NCBI RefSeq assembly: GCF_036013745.1
Contig: NZ_CP107880.1
Span: forward strand, 7,006,001-7,070,000
DNA from: Streptomyces sp. NBC_00483
Lineage (GTDB): Bacteria > Actinomycetota > Actinomycetes > Streptomycetales > Streptomycetaceae
DNA length: 64,000 nt
Reading direction: 5' to 3'
This document shows positions 1-9,340 of this stretch, piece after piece. Positions within the stretch are counted from its first letter, which is position 1, and the number at the start of each line of letters is the position of its first letter. Made by a program: the position numbers and the translations under genes. The notes beneath the pieces are model-generated. The model was not told the origin of the DNA, searched no databases, and saw nothing but the letters and a program-made list of their open reading frames with translations.

Positions 1-2
1 TA

Positions 3-1700
3 CCTGTGCGACGCGCGGACGACGTGCTCGAGGTGGTGGGCCTCGTGAGCCTGCGAGAGGAACGCCTGGGCAGCCTGTCGCGCGGCATGGACCGACGGCT
101 CGGCCTGGCCTGCGCGCTGCTCGCCGACCCGCACACGCTGGTGCTCGACGATCCCGTGGCCGGCCTCTCCGCCCGGGAGAGCAGCTGGCTGCACGGCATC
201 CTGAGGGAGTATGCCGCGCTCGGTGGCACGGTGCTTTTCACCACCGACGACGCCAAGGAGGCGGCGCGGGTCGCCGACCGCGTCGTCACGCTCGACGAGG
301 GCAAGGTGGTGGCGGACCAGGACGTCGCCGACTTCGCCCGGACCCGGCTGCGGCCCCGGATCGCGGTCCGCAGCCCGCACGCCGCGAGGTTCGGCGTCCT
401 CCTGGCGAAGGAAGCGCGCACGGCCAAACGTTCGGTCGAAGTGGTCACGGAGGACGGCAGTCGGCTGTCGGTGTACGGCAGCACCTGCGCGGACGTGGGG
501 GACATCGCGTTCCGGCACGGCATCCTCGTGCACCAACTCGCCGACGAGATCGGCGACGCGGGCCCTTCGGCGGCGGCATCTGTCGCCACCGAAGACCGGT
601 CGGGCAACGGCGGTGGCGACGCCGAGGCGCGCACCGGCGCCCAAACCGGCCCCGGGGCCGAAACCGGCACCGACGCCGACGTCCAAACCGGCACCTGCAC
701 CCACGCCGAAACCGGCACCGGCACCGACGGCCCGGCGCATCCCCCCGCGGTGGCCACGCCCCTCAACGCCCTCACCCCCACCAGCACATTCGTGCCACTG
801 GCCGATGCGGCGTCGGCCCCGGTGGCGCGGCGCCGAGCCGCTTCGAACGGCCGTGCGCTTGAGGCCGAATCCGCACGCGAGACGTCCGTCGCCCTGCCGA
901 CGCTGCCGCCACCGATCACCGTGCGCACCGCCCGCGGCCCGCTGCGCCCGGTGCGCTACGAACTGCGGCGCGCGACCGGCATCGCCACCGGTCACGTCAC
1001 CGTCGCACTCGTGCTCGCCGTCTCCGCGGTCCTTTCCGTGCTGCTCGCACGTGCCGGACACACACCGCAGCCACGTCTGATCGCGGCCTGGCCGCAGGTG
1101 CTTCCCCTGCCGCCGGCCGCCCTGGGTGCAGGGTTGCTCGGCGCCTTCGCCTTCGGTGAGGAATTCCGCCACCCCGCACTCGCAGCCGACCGCGGAACTG
1201 TCCCCCGCCGCCTGGGACTTCTCGCCGCGAAGCTGCTCGTCGGCGCGGCGGCCGCCCTCCTCCTGGGCGTCCTCACCGTCGTCGGTGACGCCACGCTGCT
1301 CTACCTCGTATACGGATCGGAGCTCACGCAAGTTCCCGCCGAGTGGCTCTCCCTGAGCGCGAGTTGGCTCGCTCTGGTCGTCGGATGCGCCTGGGCGGGT
1401 GTTCTCGCGTCCGGTCTGTTCCGGTCCACGGCGGCCGGACTTGCCGCCGTGGTGGCCGTGCCGATCATCATCGTGCCGCTCGTACAGAAGGCCTTGGAGG
1501 GACCATCTGTGCGAACGGCGACGGGACTTCCGGGACGCCTGCGTGATCTTGCCTTGATGGACTGGCCGTTCGGGATCGAGCGTTTCGCCGCCGCCGGGAT
1601 GCGGATGATCACTCAACCCGTGGGCGGCGCGCTGATGTTGTCGCTGAGTGCTCTGCTCTGCGCATATCTGTTCACGGCGCTGCGTACTCGGGTGCGGTGA
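3..1700 (+). CDS. ABC transporter ATPase fused to a membrane domain (5' partial)
   Basis: The reading frame is open to the left edge, so the N-terminus with the Walker A loop is missing. The visible N-terminal part carries an ABC signature (LSRGM), a Walker B-like stretch (LVLDDP) and a switch region, the end of an ATPase domain. A Thr/Gly/Ala-rich linker follows at about residues 195-250 of the visible frame, and then about six hydrophobic segments (roughly residues 325-560) that look like a permease domain. ATPase and permease are therefore fused in one chain, suggesting a dimeric exporter or membrane-remodelling transporter. The substrate cannot be told. It lies just upstream of whiH on the same strand. 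The linker is built from imperfect DNA repeats at about 625-730. Confidence 0.8.
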   Translation, partial: PVRRADDVLEVVGLVSLREERLGSLSRGMDRRLGLACALLADPHTLVLDDPVAGLSARESSWLHGILREYAALGGTVLFTTDDAKEAARVADRVVTLDEGKVVADQDVADFARTRLRPRIAVRSPHAARFGVLLAKEARTAKRSVEVVTEDGSRLSVYGSTCADVGDIAFRHGILVHQLADEIGDAGPSAAASVATEDRSGNGGGDAEARTGAQTGPGAETGTDADVQTGTCTHAETGTGTDGPAHPPAVATPLNALTPTSTFVPLADAASAPVARRRAASNGRALEAESARETSVALPTLPPPITVRTARGPLRPVRYELRRATGIATGHVTVALVLAVSAVLSVLLARAGHTPQPRLIAAWPQVLPLPPAALGAGLLGAFAFGEEFRHPALAADRGTVPRRLGLLAAKLLVGAAAALLLGVLTVVGDATLLYLVYGSELTQVPAEWLSLSASWLALVVGCAWAGVLASGLFRSTAAGLAAVVAVPIIIVPLVQKALEGPSVRTATGLPGRLRDLALMDWPFGIERFAAAGMRMITQPVGGALMLSLSALLCAYLFTALRTRVR

Positions 1701-1863
1701 CGACCGGCCGACGCCTTCCGATACCTCGCTGAGCGCAACTCCCCGTAGAACGCCCATTTCTTTCCGATAAGGCGTCAAGTGCAGCGAGGAGGGAGATCAC
1801 CCTTTCGTGTGCTTTTCACCAAAGACCTCAAGGGAGTTGGGGACGGCGCCGACAACAGATTCC

Positions 1864-2748
1864 GTGAGTACCCTTGCGCACACCATGATGACCGCCGCCC
1901 GCTCCGCCGACTCAGGCCTCGCAGGACCGGGCGAACTCGACCGCTACCCCTATGTGGAGTCGACCGCCGACCGTGTCGGCGGCCCCGCATGGGAGAGCCC
2001 GGACCCTGATCTCGGCCGGGTGGGCCGACGTGCCGGCGGCAGCCGGGGGCGCGGTCTGCACGGCCAACTCGTCCAGCAGCTCGGGCAGATGATCGTCTCC
2101 GGTGACCTCGGCGCCGACCGCCCGCTGGTTCCGGAGGAGATCGGTCAGCGGTTCGAGGTCTCCCGCACCGTCGTCCGCGAGTCCCTGCGTGTACTGGAGG
2201 CCAAGGGCCTGGTCAGTGCCCGGCCGAACGTCGGCACGCGCGTGCGGCCGGTCAGTGACTGGAACCTGCTGGACCCGGACATCATCGAATGGCGCGCCTT
2301 CGGGCCGCAGCGCGACAGTCAGCGGCGCGAGCTGAGCGAGCTGCGGTGGACGATCGAGCCGCTCGCCGCGCGGCTCGCCGCGGGGCACGGCAGGGAGGAC
2401 GTGCAGCAGCGCCTGGCCGACATGGTGGAGATCATGCGGCACGCGCTGGGTCAGGGAGACTCGATCACGTTCTCGCGCGCCGACGCGGAGTTCCACTCGC
2501 TGCTCATCCAGCTCGCGGGCAACAGGATGCTCGAGCACCTCTCCGGCATCGTGTCCGCCGCCCTGCACGTCTCCGGCGGCCCGGTCATCGGCTGCGACCG
2601 TCCGAACGAGGCGGTCGTCGCGCACCACGCGCGCATCGTCGACGCGCTCGCTGCGGGCGATGGTGCGGGTGCCGAGGCGGCCATGCGGCAGCTGCTCATC
2701 GTCCACCCCGAGGTGGAGCGCGTGGTCCCGGCTCCCCGCGAGCACTGA
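1864..2748 (+). CDS. whiH: Sporulation transcription factor WhiH (GntR/FadR family)
   Basis: GntR-type DNA-binding protein of about 294 aa. A winged helix lies near residues 60-130 (LVPEEIGQRFEVSRTVVRES), followed by an all-helical FCD ligand-binding domain containing acidic and His residues typical of the family. About 60 poorly structured residues precede the HTH. In Streptomyces coelicolor the gene directly before hrdB is whiH, needed for sporulation septation of aerial hyphae; length and position agree. The start is uncertain. GTG at 1864 gives the expected length but has no good ribosome binding site. A GTG at 1807 is preceded by a purine-rich stretch at 1786-1794, and ATGs occur at 1885/1888. 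The ligand is unknown. Confidence 0.85.
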   Translation: MSTLAHTMMTAARSADSGLAGPGELDRYPYVESTADRVGGPAWESPDPDLGRVGRRAGGSRGRGLHGQLVQQLGQMIVSGDLGADRPLVPEEIGQRFEVSRTVVRESLRVLEAKGLVSARPNVGTRVRPVSDWNLLDPDIIEWRAFGPQRDSQRRELSELRWTIEPLAARLAAGHGREDVQQRLADMVEIMRHALGQGDSITFSRADAEFHSLLIQLAGNRMLEHLSGIVSAALHVSGGPVIGCDRPNEAVVAHHARIVDALAAGDGAGAEAAMRQLLIVHPEVERVVPAPREH

Positions 2749-3211
2749 CCGCGCCGGAGGCGCGGCGGGGCGGGGGCGGGCGAACCGTGTGTCGCCGGAC
2801 GGTGCCGCATGTGCGACGTGGACGAGTGGACACGGAGCATGTGTAGAAGGGCGCCATCCGGCGACTCGAGGCGTAGGTGGAAGATTCGTTCTCCTATAGG
2901 GGATCCGTCCCTCGAGGTCGTTGGACGCCCGGACGAGTGCAGCCGCATGACCCTTTCTGTCCGTATCAGTCAGTCTTTGACCGATAACGCGGTGTGACTC
3001 GGGCCACGCAGATTGGGCGTAACGCTCCTCGGGGCAGCGCGATGACCTAAGAGGTGACAGCCGAGGAGGGAATACAGCAGCCGCTTGTGGCGCTGTCCAT
3101 CTCCCAGGCTCCTGCCCGCGCCGTCGGCCCATCCCCAAGCCGGCGGTCGTCGGCTCCGGTCCACACAGGACGGGGCCGGAAGCCGTTTTCCAACGTTCCG
3201 AGAGGTTGTTC
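2749..3211. other. hrdB upstream region, 463 bp
   Basis: No credible ORF. This leader must hold the hrdB promoter(s). A TTGACC hexamer at 2977-2982 is the best -35 candidate, but no convincing -10 lies 16-18 nt downstream, so the promoter may be used by an alternative sigma factor. I cannot place the start site. Confidence 0.4.
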
Positions 3212-4756
3212 GTGTCGGCCAGCACATCCCGTACGCTCCCGCCGGAGATCGCCGAATCCGTCTCTGTCATGGCGCTCATTGAGCGGGGAAAGGCTGATGG
3301 CCAGATCGCCGGCGACGACGTGCGCCGTGCGTTCGAAGCCGACCAGATTCCGGCCACTCAGTGGAAGAACGTTCTGCGCAGCCTCAACCAGATCCTCGAG
3401 GAAGAGGGTGTGACGCTGATGGTCAGTGCCGCTGAGCCCAAGCGTCCCCGAAAGAGCAGCGTCGCAGCCAAGAGTCCGGTCAAGCGCACCGCGACCAAGA
3501 CCGTCGCGGCCAAGACGGTTACCGCCAAGAAGGTCGCCGCCACCACCACTCCCGAGCCGCCGGCCGCCGAGGCCGTCGACGAGGAGGCCGAGTCGGCCAC
3601 GAAGGCCGTGGCGAAGAAGGTGCCGGCCAAGAAGGCCGCTGCCAAGAAGACGGTCGCCAAGAAGACCGCCGCGAAGAAGACCGCCAAGAAGGACGACGAC
3701 CTTCTTGAGGACGATGCGACCGAGGAGACCCCCGCCCCCGCCAAGGCCGGCGAGGGTGAGGCCACCGAGGAGAAGGAGGGCCAGGGCTTCGTCCTGTCCG
3801 ACGACGACGAGGACGACGCGCCGGCCCAGCAGGTCGCCGCCGCCGGCGCCACCGCCGACCCGGTCAAGGACTACCTGAAGCAGATCGGTAAGGTCCCGCT
3901 GCTCAACGCCGAGCAGGAGGTCGAGCTCGCCAAGCGCATCGAGGCCGGTCTGTTCGCCGAGGACAAGCTGGCCAACGCCGACAAGCTCGCTCCCAAGCTC
4001 AAGCGCGAGCTGGAGATCATCGCCGAGGACGGCCGCCGCGCCAAGAACCACCTCCTGGAGGCCAACCTCCGTCTGGTGGTCTCCCTGGCCAAGCGTTACA
4101 CCGGCCGCGGCATGCTCTTCCTGGACCTCATCCAGGAGGGCAACCTCGGTCTGATCCGCGCGGTCGAGAAGTTCGACTACACCAAGGGCTACAAGTTCTC
4201 GACGTACGCCACCTGGTGGATCCGTCAGGCGATCACCCGCGCCATGGCCGACCAGGCCCGCACCATCCGTATCCCGGTGCACATGGTCGAGGTCATCAAC
4301 AAGCTCGCGCGCGTGCAGCGCCAGATGCTCCAGGACCTGGGCCGCGAGCCCACCCCGGAGGAGCTGGCCAAGGAACTCGACATGACCCCCGAGAAGGTCA
4401 TCGAGGTCCAGAAGTACGGCCGTGAGCCCATCTCCCTGCACACCCCGCTGGGCGAGGACGGCGACAGCGAGTTCGGTGACCTCATCGAGGACTCCGAGGC
4501 AGTCGTCCCGGCCGACGCCGTCAGCTTCACGCTCCTCCAGGAGCAGCTGCACTCCGTGCTCGACACCCTGTCCGAGCGCGAGGCGGGCGTCGTCTCCATG
4601 CGCTTCGGTCTCACCGACGGTCAGCCGAAGACCCTCGACGAGATCGGCAAGGTCTACGGCGTGACGCGTGAGCGCATCCGCCAGATCGAGTCCAAGACGA
4701 TGTCGAAGCTGCGCCACCCGTCGCGCTCGCAGGTCCTGCGGGACTACCTCGACTAG
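3212..4756 (+). CDS. hrdB: Principal RNA polymerase sigma factor HrdB
   Basis: Essential housekeeping sigma-70 of 514 aa. It has a long Lys/Ala-rich and then acidic N-terminal extension (about residues 70-210) typical of actinobacterial HrdB. Region 1.2 begins near [11 protein letters not shown]. Region 2 contains the highly conserved core-binding and -10 recognition helices (about residues 275-345, including [10 protein letters not shown]). Region 3 follows, and region 4 ends with the -35 recognition helix (TRERIRQIE). GTG at 3212 was chosen because AGAGG lies at 3201-3205, 6 nt upstream; the frame also opens at TTG 3206. Its product transcribes most vegetative genes. A strong hairpin terminator follows the stop. 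Confidence 0.98.
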   Translation: MSASTSRTLPPEIAESVSVMALIERGKADGQIAGDDVRRAFEADQIPATQWKNVLRSLNQILEEEGVTLMVSAAEPKRPRKSSVAAKSPVKRTATKTVAAKTVTAKKVAATTTPEPPAAEAVDEEAESATKAVAKKVPAKKAAAKKTVAKKTAAKKTAKKDDDLLEDDATEETPAPAKAGEGEATEEKEGQGFVLSDDDEDDAPAQQVAAAGATADPVKDYLKQIGKVPLLNAEQEVELAKRIEAGLFAEDKLANADKLAPKLKRELEIIAEDGRRAKNHLLEANLRLVVSLAKRYTGRGMLFLDLIQEGNLGLIRAVEKFDYTKGYKFSTYATWWIRQAITRAMADQARTIRIPVHMVEVINKLARVQRQMLQDLGREPTPEELAKELDMTPEKVIEVQKYGREPISLHTPLGEDGDSEFGDLIEDSEAVVPADAVSFTLLQEQLHSVLDTLSEREAGVVSMRFGLTDGQPKTLDEIGKVYGVTRERIRQIESKTMSKLRHPSRSQVLRDYLD

Positions 4757-4780
4757 TCACAGGCGCTGTGCGGCCCTCAG

Positions 4781-4822
4781 AAGGCCCGGCACTTCCCCGT
4801 TCGCGGGAAGGTGCCGGGCCTT
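4781..4822 (+). terminator. hrdB terminator hairpin
   Basis: A long GC-rich inverted repeat (arms about 4781-4798 and 4804-4822, a single offset near the loop) starts 25 bp after the hrdB stop. There is no strong T tract, as usual in Streptomyces. Confidence 0.8.
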
Positions 4823-4917
4823 CGTCGTCGGCGGGTCCGGGCGGATCCTCACAGTGCGCGGCGTGTCGCGCTGAATGACTCTGGGTGTGCCGTTGCAACC
4901 CTGAGTGAGGAGACCGT

Positions 4918-5751
4918 ATGCGTCGCTCTTTCGCGAGAGTGCTGACCGCTCCACTGGCCGTGCTGGCCGCGGCGGCGGTGCTGCCGTTGGCTTCCCCCCA
5001 GTCCGCGGCCGCCGACGAGGGGATCGTCGGGGGCCATCAGGCCGATGCCTCCAACAGCCCCTGGGTGGTGGCGCTCGCGAGCCGTGACCGGTTCGGCGGA
5101 ACCCGTGCGGGTCAGTTCTGCGGAGGAGTGGTCGTCGGGCGGTCGACGGTCCTCACCGCGGCGCACTGCCTGAGCGAGGACGTGCTCGGAGTGCCGCGCG
5201 ATCAGGTGCGGGACCTCAAGGCGATCGTCGGCCGCGGCGATCTCGAGACGTCCGACGGCGCCGAGGTGTCCGTGCGCAGTGAATGGATCAATCCGGCGTA
5301 CGACGGCCGGACGAACGCCGGCGATGTGGCGGTCCTCACACTCGACACACGGCTACCTGAGCGAGATGTGCTCCCGATGGCGGACGAGGGGCACCCGGCG
5401 TATCGGGCCGGCACCGGTGCGTCCGTCTACGGGTGGGGTGACACGACGGGAGCGGGCGACTACGCGCGTACGTTGCACGCCGCGCGGGTGCGGGTGCTTG
5501 CCGACGCCGAGTGCAAGCAGGCGTATCCGCCGGGCGGCAACGACGGAACGTACAAGCCCTCGTCGATGCTCTGCGCGGGCGAGTCCGGTGGCGGCAAGGA
5601 CGCCTGCCAAGGGGACAGTGGCGGTCCGCTGGTCGCCAGGGGCAAGCTGATCGGTCTCGTGTCGTGGGGGAGCGGCTGTGGGCGCGCCGGCAGCCCAGGT
5701 GTCTACACGCGCGCCTCGGAGGCGCTGCGGGTCCTGCGGGAGCACGCCTGA
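4918..5751 (+). CDS. Secreted trypsin-like serine protease (S1 family)
   Basis: A 277-aa chymotrypsin-fold protease. A signal peptide with an Arg-rich start and hydrophobic core ends near ASPQSAAA (about residue 37). The mature enzyme may begin at the IVGG motif, suggesting an activation cleavage just before it. The catalytic triad is visible: His in TAAHC, Asp in DVAVLTL and Ser in GDSGGP. Conserved Cys residues could form the usual disulfides. Asp six residues before the catalytic Ser (KDACQGDSGG) predicts trypsin-like specificity for Arg/Lys. The same gene follows hrdB in other Streptomyces. Role probably extracellular proteolysis. Confidence 0.93.
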   Translation: MRRSFARVLTAPLAVLAAAAVLPLASPQSAAADEGIVGGHQADASNSPWVVALASRDRFGGTRAGQFCGGVVVGRSTVLTAAHCLSEDVLGVPRDQVRDLKAIVGRGDLETSDGAEVSVRSEWINPAYDGRTNAGDVAVLTLDTRLPERDVLPMADEGHPAYRAGTGASVYGWGDTTGAGDYARTLHAARVRVLADAECKQAYPPGGNDGTYKPSSMLCAGESGGGKDACQGDSGGPLVARGKLIGLVSWGSGCGRAGSPGVYTRASEALRVLREHA

Positions 5752-5772
5752 GGCGTTCTGCGGATACGAGGA

Positions 5773-5809
5773 CGGGCGGCTGCTCCTGGGGTGCAGGGGC
5801 AGCCGCCCG
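5773..5809. terminator. Bidirectional terminator between protease and DUF7455 genes
   Basis: Inverted repeat with 11-bp arms (5773-5783 and 5799-5809) lying between two convergent genes. Confidence 0.7.
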
Positions 5810-5854
5810 ATCACCGGCCTGATGCCGGAGCTAACTCGTCGTGTGTGCGAGGCG

Positions 5855-6085
5855 TCAGCGTTCCTCGGTCTCGGCGCTTGCCGGATCGGCGGTGAGCCGC
5901 TCCGTCTCGTCCTGTATTTCAGCGGCGATCTTCTTGAGTTCCGGCTCGAACTTGCGACCGTGGTGGGCGCAGAAGAGCAGTTCACCACCGCTGATCAGAA
6001 CGACGCGCAGATATGCCTGGGCGCCGCAACGGTCACAGCGGTCAGCGGCCGTCAGGGGGGTCGCGGGGGTCAGAACAGTAGTCAC
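5855..6085 (-). CDS. Small zinc-ribbon-like protein (DUF7455 family)
   Basis: A 76-aa protein with CDRC near residue 17 and a later C-x-HH (FCAHHG) motif, together a likely zinc-binding site, followed by an acidic C-terminal helix. Small proteins of this kind are common in Streptomyces and were grouped as DUF7455; function unknown. The GTG start at 6085 is supported by AGAAGAGG upstream on the minus strand. It is convergent with the protease gene and divergent from parE. Confidence 0.8.
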   Translation of the reverse strand: MTTVLTPATPLTAADRCDRCGAQAYLRVVLISGGELLFCAHHGRKFEPELKKIAAEIQDETERLTADPASAETEER

Positions 6086-6525
6086 GTCGCCTCTTCTCTA
6101 GCTCGACGAGCTGTCGTACCAGGGTCAACATCCAACCAGGCCGAAAACGTTCCCGCTCGCGGCTTTTCCTCGAAAAATTTCTTCGAGGCCGGCTGTCTGT
6201 CGCCGGGTGGCGGCGAATGTGCCGTATTGCGTCTCTAACGTCTTACGGGTTCGCGCGTTCTGTCAGGTCGGTCCTCCCCCGGCTGGTTGCCGGTTTGTTC
6301 ATGAGGACGTGCCCGGAGCCTAAATGGTTCATGCCTGGAAGGGAACGTGATGTGGGCGTCACTCCATCGAGGGATCGAACATGCATGCGATCCTGGACTA
6401 GTCTGGGCTGAGGTGAGGGTGGCGTGACAAAGGCTCTACCAGGCCTCGGTACCCTCTGAACGGCGACCGACGCCGGCCCTTCATTCGTGAGGGCCCCATC
6501 TGAAATTCAGCGAGGAGCGAACCGC
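6086..6525. other. Divergent promoter region upstream of parE, 440 bp
   Basis: No supported ORF. It must contain promoters for the minus-strand DUF7455 gene and for parE. On the minus strand a TTGACC hexamer lies near 6124-6129. No clear terminator, repeat or riboswitch was recognised. Confidence 0.4.
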
Positions 6526-8649
6526 GTGACCGCCGATACGTCCGTGCCGTCCACAGCGCTGCTGACCGGAGCAGACCGGGACGGTTCCAACTACACCGCG
6601 CGGCACCTGCTCGTCCTTGAGGGGCTCGAAGCCGTACGCAAGCGTCCGGGCATGTACATCGGCTCGACCGACAGCCGCGGCCTGATGCACTGCCTCTGGG
6701 AGATCATCGACAACTCCGTCGACGAGGCCCTCGGTGGCTACTGCGACCGCATCGAGGTGATCCTGCACGACGACGCCTCTGTAGAGGTCCGGGACAACGG
6801 CCGCGGCATCCCCGTGGACGTCGAGCCCAAGACCGGCCTCTCCGGGGTCGAGGTCGTCATGACCAAGCTCCACGCGGGCGGCAAGTTCGGAGGCGGCGCG
6901 TACGCGGCCTCCGGCGGTCTGCACGGCGTGGGCGCCTCCGTGGTGAACGCGCTGTCGGCACGTCTCGATGTCGAGGTGGACCTTGGCGGGCACACGCACG
7001 CCATCAGCTTCCGGCGTGGCGTCCCCGGCGCCTTCGCCAAGCCCGGACCCGACGCGACGTTCGACCCCTCGGCGCGACTGAGCAAGGTCAAGAAGGTCCC
7101 GAAGGCGCGACGCGGCACCCGCGTCCGCTACTGGGCGGACCGCCAGATCTTCCTGAAGGACGCCAAGCTCTCCCTGAGCGACCTGCACCAGCGCGCGCGG
7201 CAGACCGCGTTCCTGGTGCCGGGCCTGACCCTCGTCGTCCGCGACGAGTTCGGCCTCGGCGAGGGTGGCAGCAAGGGCGAGGAATCCTTCCGTTTCGACG
7301 GCGGCATCAGCGAGTTCTGCGAGTACCTGGCGCAGGACAAGCCGGTCTGCGACGTCCTCCGCTTCACCGGGCAGGGCACTTTCAAGGAGACCGTCCCCGT
7401 GCTCGACGAGCACGGCCAGATGACGCCGACCGAGGTCCAGCGTGAGCTCGGTGTCGACATCGCGCTGCGCTGGGGCACCGGGTACGACACGAGCATCAAG
7501 TCGTTCGTGAACATCATCGCCACGCCCAAGGGCGGTACTCATGTGGCGGGCTTCGAGCGCTCGCTCACGAAGACGATGAACGAGGTTCTGCGCGCCCAGA
7601 AGGTGCTGCGCGTGGCCGAGGACGACGTCGTCAAGGACGACGCACTGGAGGGCCTCACGGCCGTCGTCACGGTGCGTCTGGCGGAGCCGCAGTTCGAGGG
7701 CCAGACCAAGGAGGTCCTCGGCACCTCGGCGGCCAACAGGATCGTCGCGAATGTCGTGGCCAAGGAACTCAAGGCGTTCCTGTCGTCCACCAAGCGCGAC
7801 GCCAAGGCGCAGGCCCGCGCCGTCATGGAGAAGGCCGTCGCCGCGGCCCGTACCCGCATCGCCGCGCGTCAGCACAAGGACGCGCAGCGTCGTAAGACGG
7901 CCCTGGAGACCTCGTCGCTCCCCGCCAAGCTCGCGGACTGCCGCAGTGACGACGTGGAGCGCAGCGAGCTGTTCATCGTCGAGGGCGACTCCGCGCTCGG
8001 TACCGCCAAGCTCGCCCGGAACTCCGAGTTCCAGGCCCTGCTGCCGATCCGTGGCAAGATCCTCAACGTTCAGAAGTCGTCCGTGACGGACATGCTGAAG
8101 AACGTGGAGTGCGGCGCCATCATCCAGGTCATAGGAGCTGGGTCCGGCCGGACCTTCGACATCGACGCGGCGCGCTACGGCAAGATCATCCTGCTCGTCG
8201 ACGCCGACGTCGACGGCGCGCACATCCGTACGCTGCTGCTGACGCTGTTCCAGCGCTACATGCGGCCGATGATCGAGGCCGGCCGTGTCTTCGCCGCCGT
8301 GCCGCCCCTGCACCGCATCGAGCTGGTCCAGCCGAAGAAGGGCCAGGACAAGTACATCTACACGTACTCGGACCGAGAGCTGCGCGAGACGCTGCTCGAG
8401 CTCCAGCGCAAGGGTGTGCGGTACAAGGACTCGATCCAGCGGTACAAGGGTCTCGGTGAGATGGACGCCGACCAGCTCGCGGAGACCACGATGGACCCGC
8501 GCCACCGCACGCTGCGCCGGATCAACATCGGCGAGCTGGAGGCGGCGGAGCACGTCTTCGACCTGCTGATGGGCAACGATGTGGCGCCGCGCAAGGAGTT
8601 CATCAGCAGCTCCGCGTCGACCCTCGACCGGTCGCGCATCGACATGTAG
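6526..8649 (+). CDS. parE: DNA topoisomerase IV subunit B (ParE)
   Basis: Type IIA topoisomerase ATPase subunit of 707 aa. It shows the GHKL ATP-binding motifs (NSVDEAL and NGRGIP), a transducer domain, and the TOPRIM metal-binding signatures EGDSA and DADVDG. It pairs with ParC to decatenate daughter chromosomes. The GTG start at 6526 has GAGGAG 8 nt upstream. It is assigned to ParE rather than GyrB because it lies near hrdB, where Streptomyces carry the second gyrB-like gene, and because the partner A subunit lies at 21912-24368; gyrBA normally sit near oriC. Confidence 0.93.
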   Translation: MTADTSVPSTALLTGADRDGSNYTARHLLVLEGLEAVRKRPGMYIGSTDSRGLMHCLWEIIDNSVDEALGGYCDRIEVILHDDASVEVRDNGRGIPVDVEPKTGLSGVEVVMTKLHAGGKFGGGAYAASGGLHGVGASVVNALSARLDVEVDLGGHTHAISFRRGVPGAFAKPGPDATFDPSARLSKVKKVPKARRGTRVRYWADRQIFLKDAKLSLSDLHQRARQTAFLVPGLTLVVRDEFGLGEGGSKGEESFRFDGGISEFCEYLAQDKPVCDVLRFTGQGTFKETVPVLDEHGQMTPTEVQRELGVDIALRWGTGYDTSIKSFVNIIATPKGGTHVAGFERSLTKTMNEVLRAQKVLRVAEDDVVKDDALEGLTAVVTVRLAEPQFEGQTKEVLGTSAANRIVANVVAKELKAFLSSTKRDAKAQARAVMEKAVAAARTRIAARQHKDAQRRKTALETSSLPAKLADCRSDDVERSELFIVEGDSALGTAKLARNSEFQALLPIRGKILNVQKSSVTDMLKNVECGAIIQVIGAGSGRTFDIDAARYGKIILLVDADVDGAHIRTLLLTLFQRYMRPMIEAGRVFAAVPPLHRIELVQPKKGQDKYIYTYSDRELRETLLELQRKGVRYKDSIQRYKGLGEMDADQLAETTMDPRHRTLRRINIGELEAAEHVFDLLMGNDVAPRKEFISSSASTLDRSRIDM

Positions 8650-8698
8650 CGACGAGGGCGGGGAGGCGGTGATCGCGTCCCCGCCACGCAGGTCACCT

Positions 8699-8730
8699 CA
8701 TGCGGCTCCACCCACGGGTGGAGCCGCATG
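8699..8730 (+). terminator. parE terminator hairpin
   Basis: Perfect 15-bp inverted repeat (8699-8713 and 8716-8730), about 50 bp after the parE stop. Confidence 0.8.
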
Positions 8731-8833
8731 ATCCACCCGCGATCCACCCCGGCTCCGATCCCCTGACCTGCCGATTTCCGTAGCGTCGAAGGCGTTGAAC
8801 CACTTCGCTCCCGACCGCTCCACGGAGGCAGTC

Positions 8834-9340
8834 ATGTCCGGGCTCCCCACCATCCTGGTGATCGTCGCCGTTGTCGCGCTCGTACTGATGCGTCAGTTCA
8901 AGACGGAGCGCCTGTCCGGCGACCGGAAGTGGTGGCTCCTGCCCGCGATCCTCGCGGTCCTCGCACTGAAGGACGGCGCGGTGACGGATCCCCACCACGT
9001 GACGGGCTCGGTCGTCCTGCTTGCCGTCGAGGTGCTGGTGAGCGTGGGCATAGGCATCGGGTGGGCGTTCACGACCCGCGTCTGGACGGACGAGCGGGGC
9101 GACGTGTGGACCAAGGGCACCGTCGCGACGGCCGGGGCCTGGCTCGGTGGTGTCGCGGCCCGCGGGTCCGTCGCGGGCGTCGGTCTGGCGCTGGGCGTCC
9201 ACCTCGGCAGCTCCAGCCTGATGCTCGGCTTCGCCGTCTCGCTCCTGGTCCGCTCCGGCCTGCTGATGCTGCGGGCCGACCGGGAGCGCTCGGCGTACGT
9301 TGGTCCTGTCGCCCAGCCGGCGTGGGAGGACCGTAGGTGA
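8834..9340 (+). CDS. Integral membrane protein, first gene of a two-component operon
   Basis: A 168-aa protein with about four to five hydrophobic segments (near residues 3-18, 35-50, 58-80, 98-120 and 122-145) and a short charged loop after the first. The overall look recalls the CcdC/DUF1453 group, but I cannot confirm this. The ATG at 8834 has GGAGG 5 nt upstream. Its stop overlaps the next gene's GTG by 4 bp (GTGA), so it is translationally coupled to a histidine kinase and response regulator. It may be a membrane partner or target of that system. Confidence 0.75.
   Translation: MSGLPTILVIVAVVALVLMRQFKTERLSGDRKWWLLPAILAVLALKDGAVTDPHHVTGSVVLLAVEVLVSVGIGIGWAFTTRVWTDERGDVWTKGTVATAGAWLGGVAARGSVAGVGLALGVHLGSSSLMLGFAVSLLVRSGLLMLRADRERSAYVGPVAQPAWEDRR

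Noticed and set aside
625..730. Imperfect CCGGCACCG repeats as a mobile or CRISPR-like array
   Set aside because: They lie in frame within the ABC fusion gene and simply encode its Thr/Gly linker.
2899..2922. GGGGAT and GTT elements as a SigR promoter for hrdB
   Set aside because: Spacing is about 15 bp rather than 18 and the -35 is not GGGAAT.
6481..8553. 690-aa minus-strand frame opposite parE
   Set aside because: Typical high-GC antisense shadow; parE has full family motifs.
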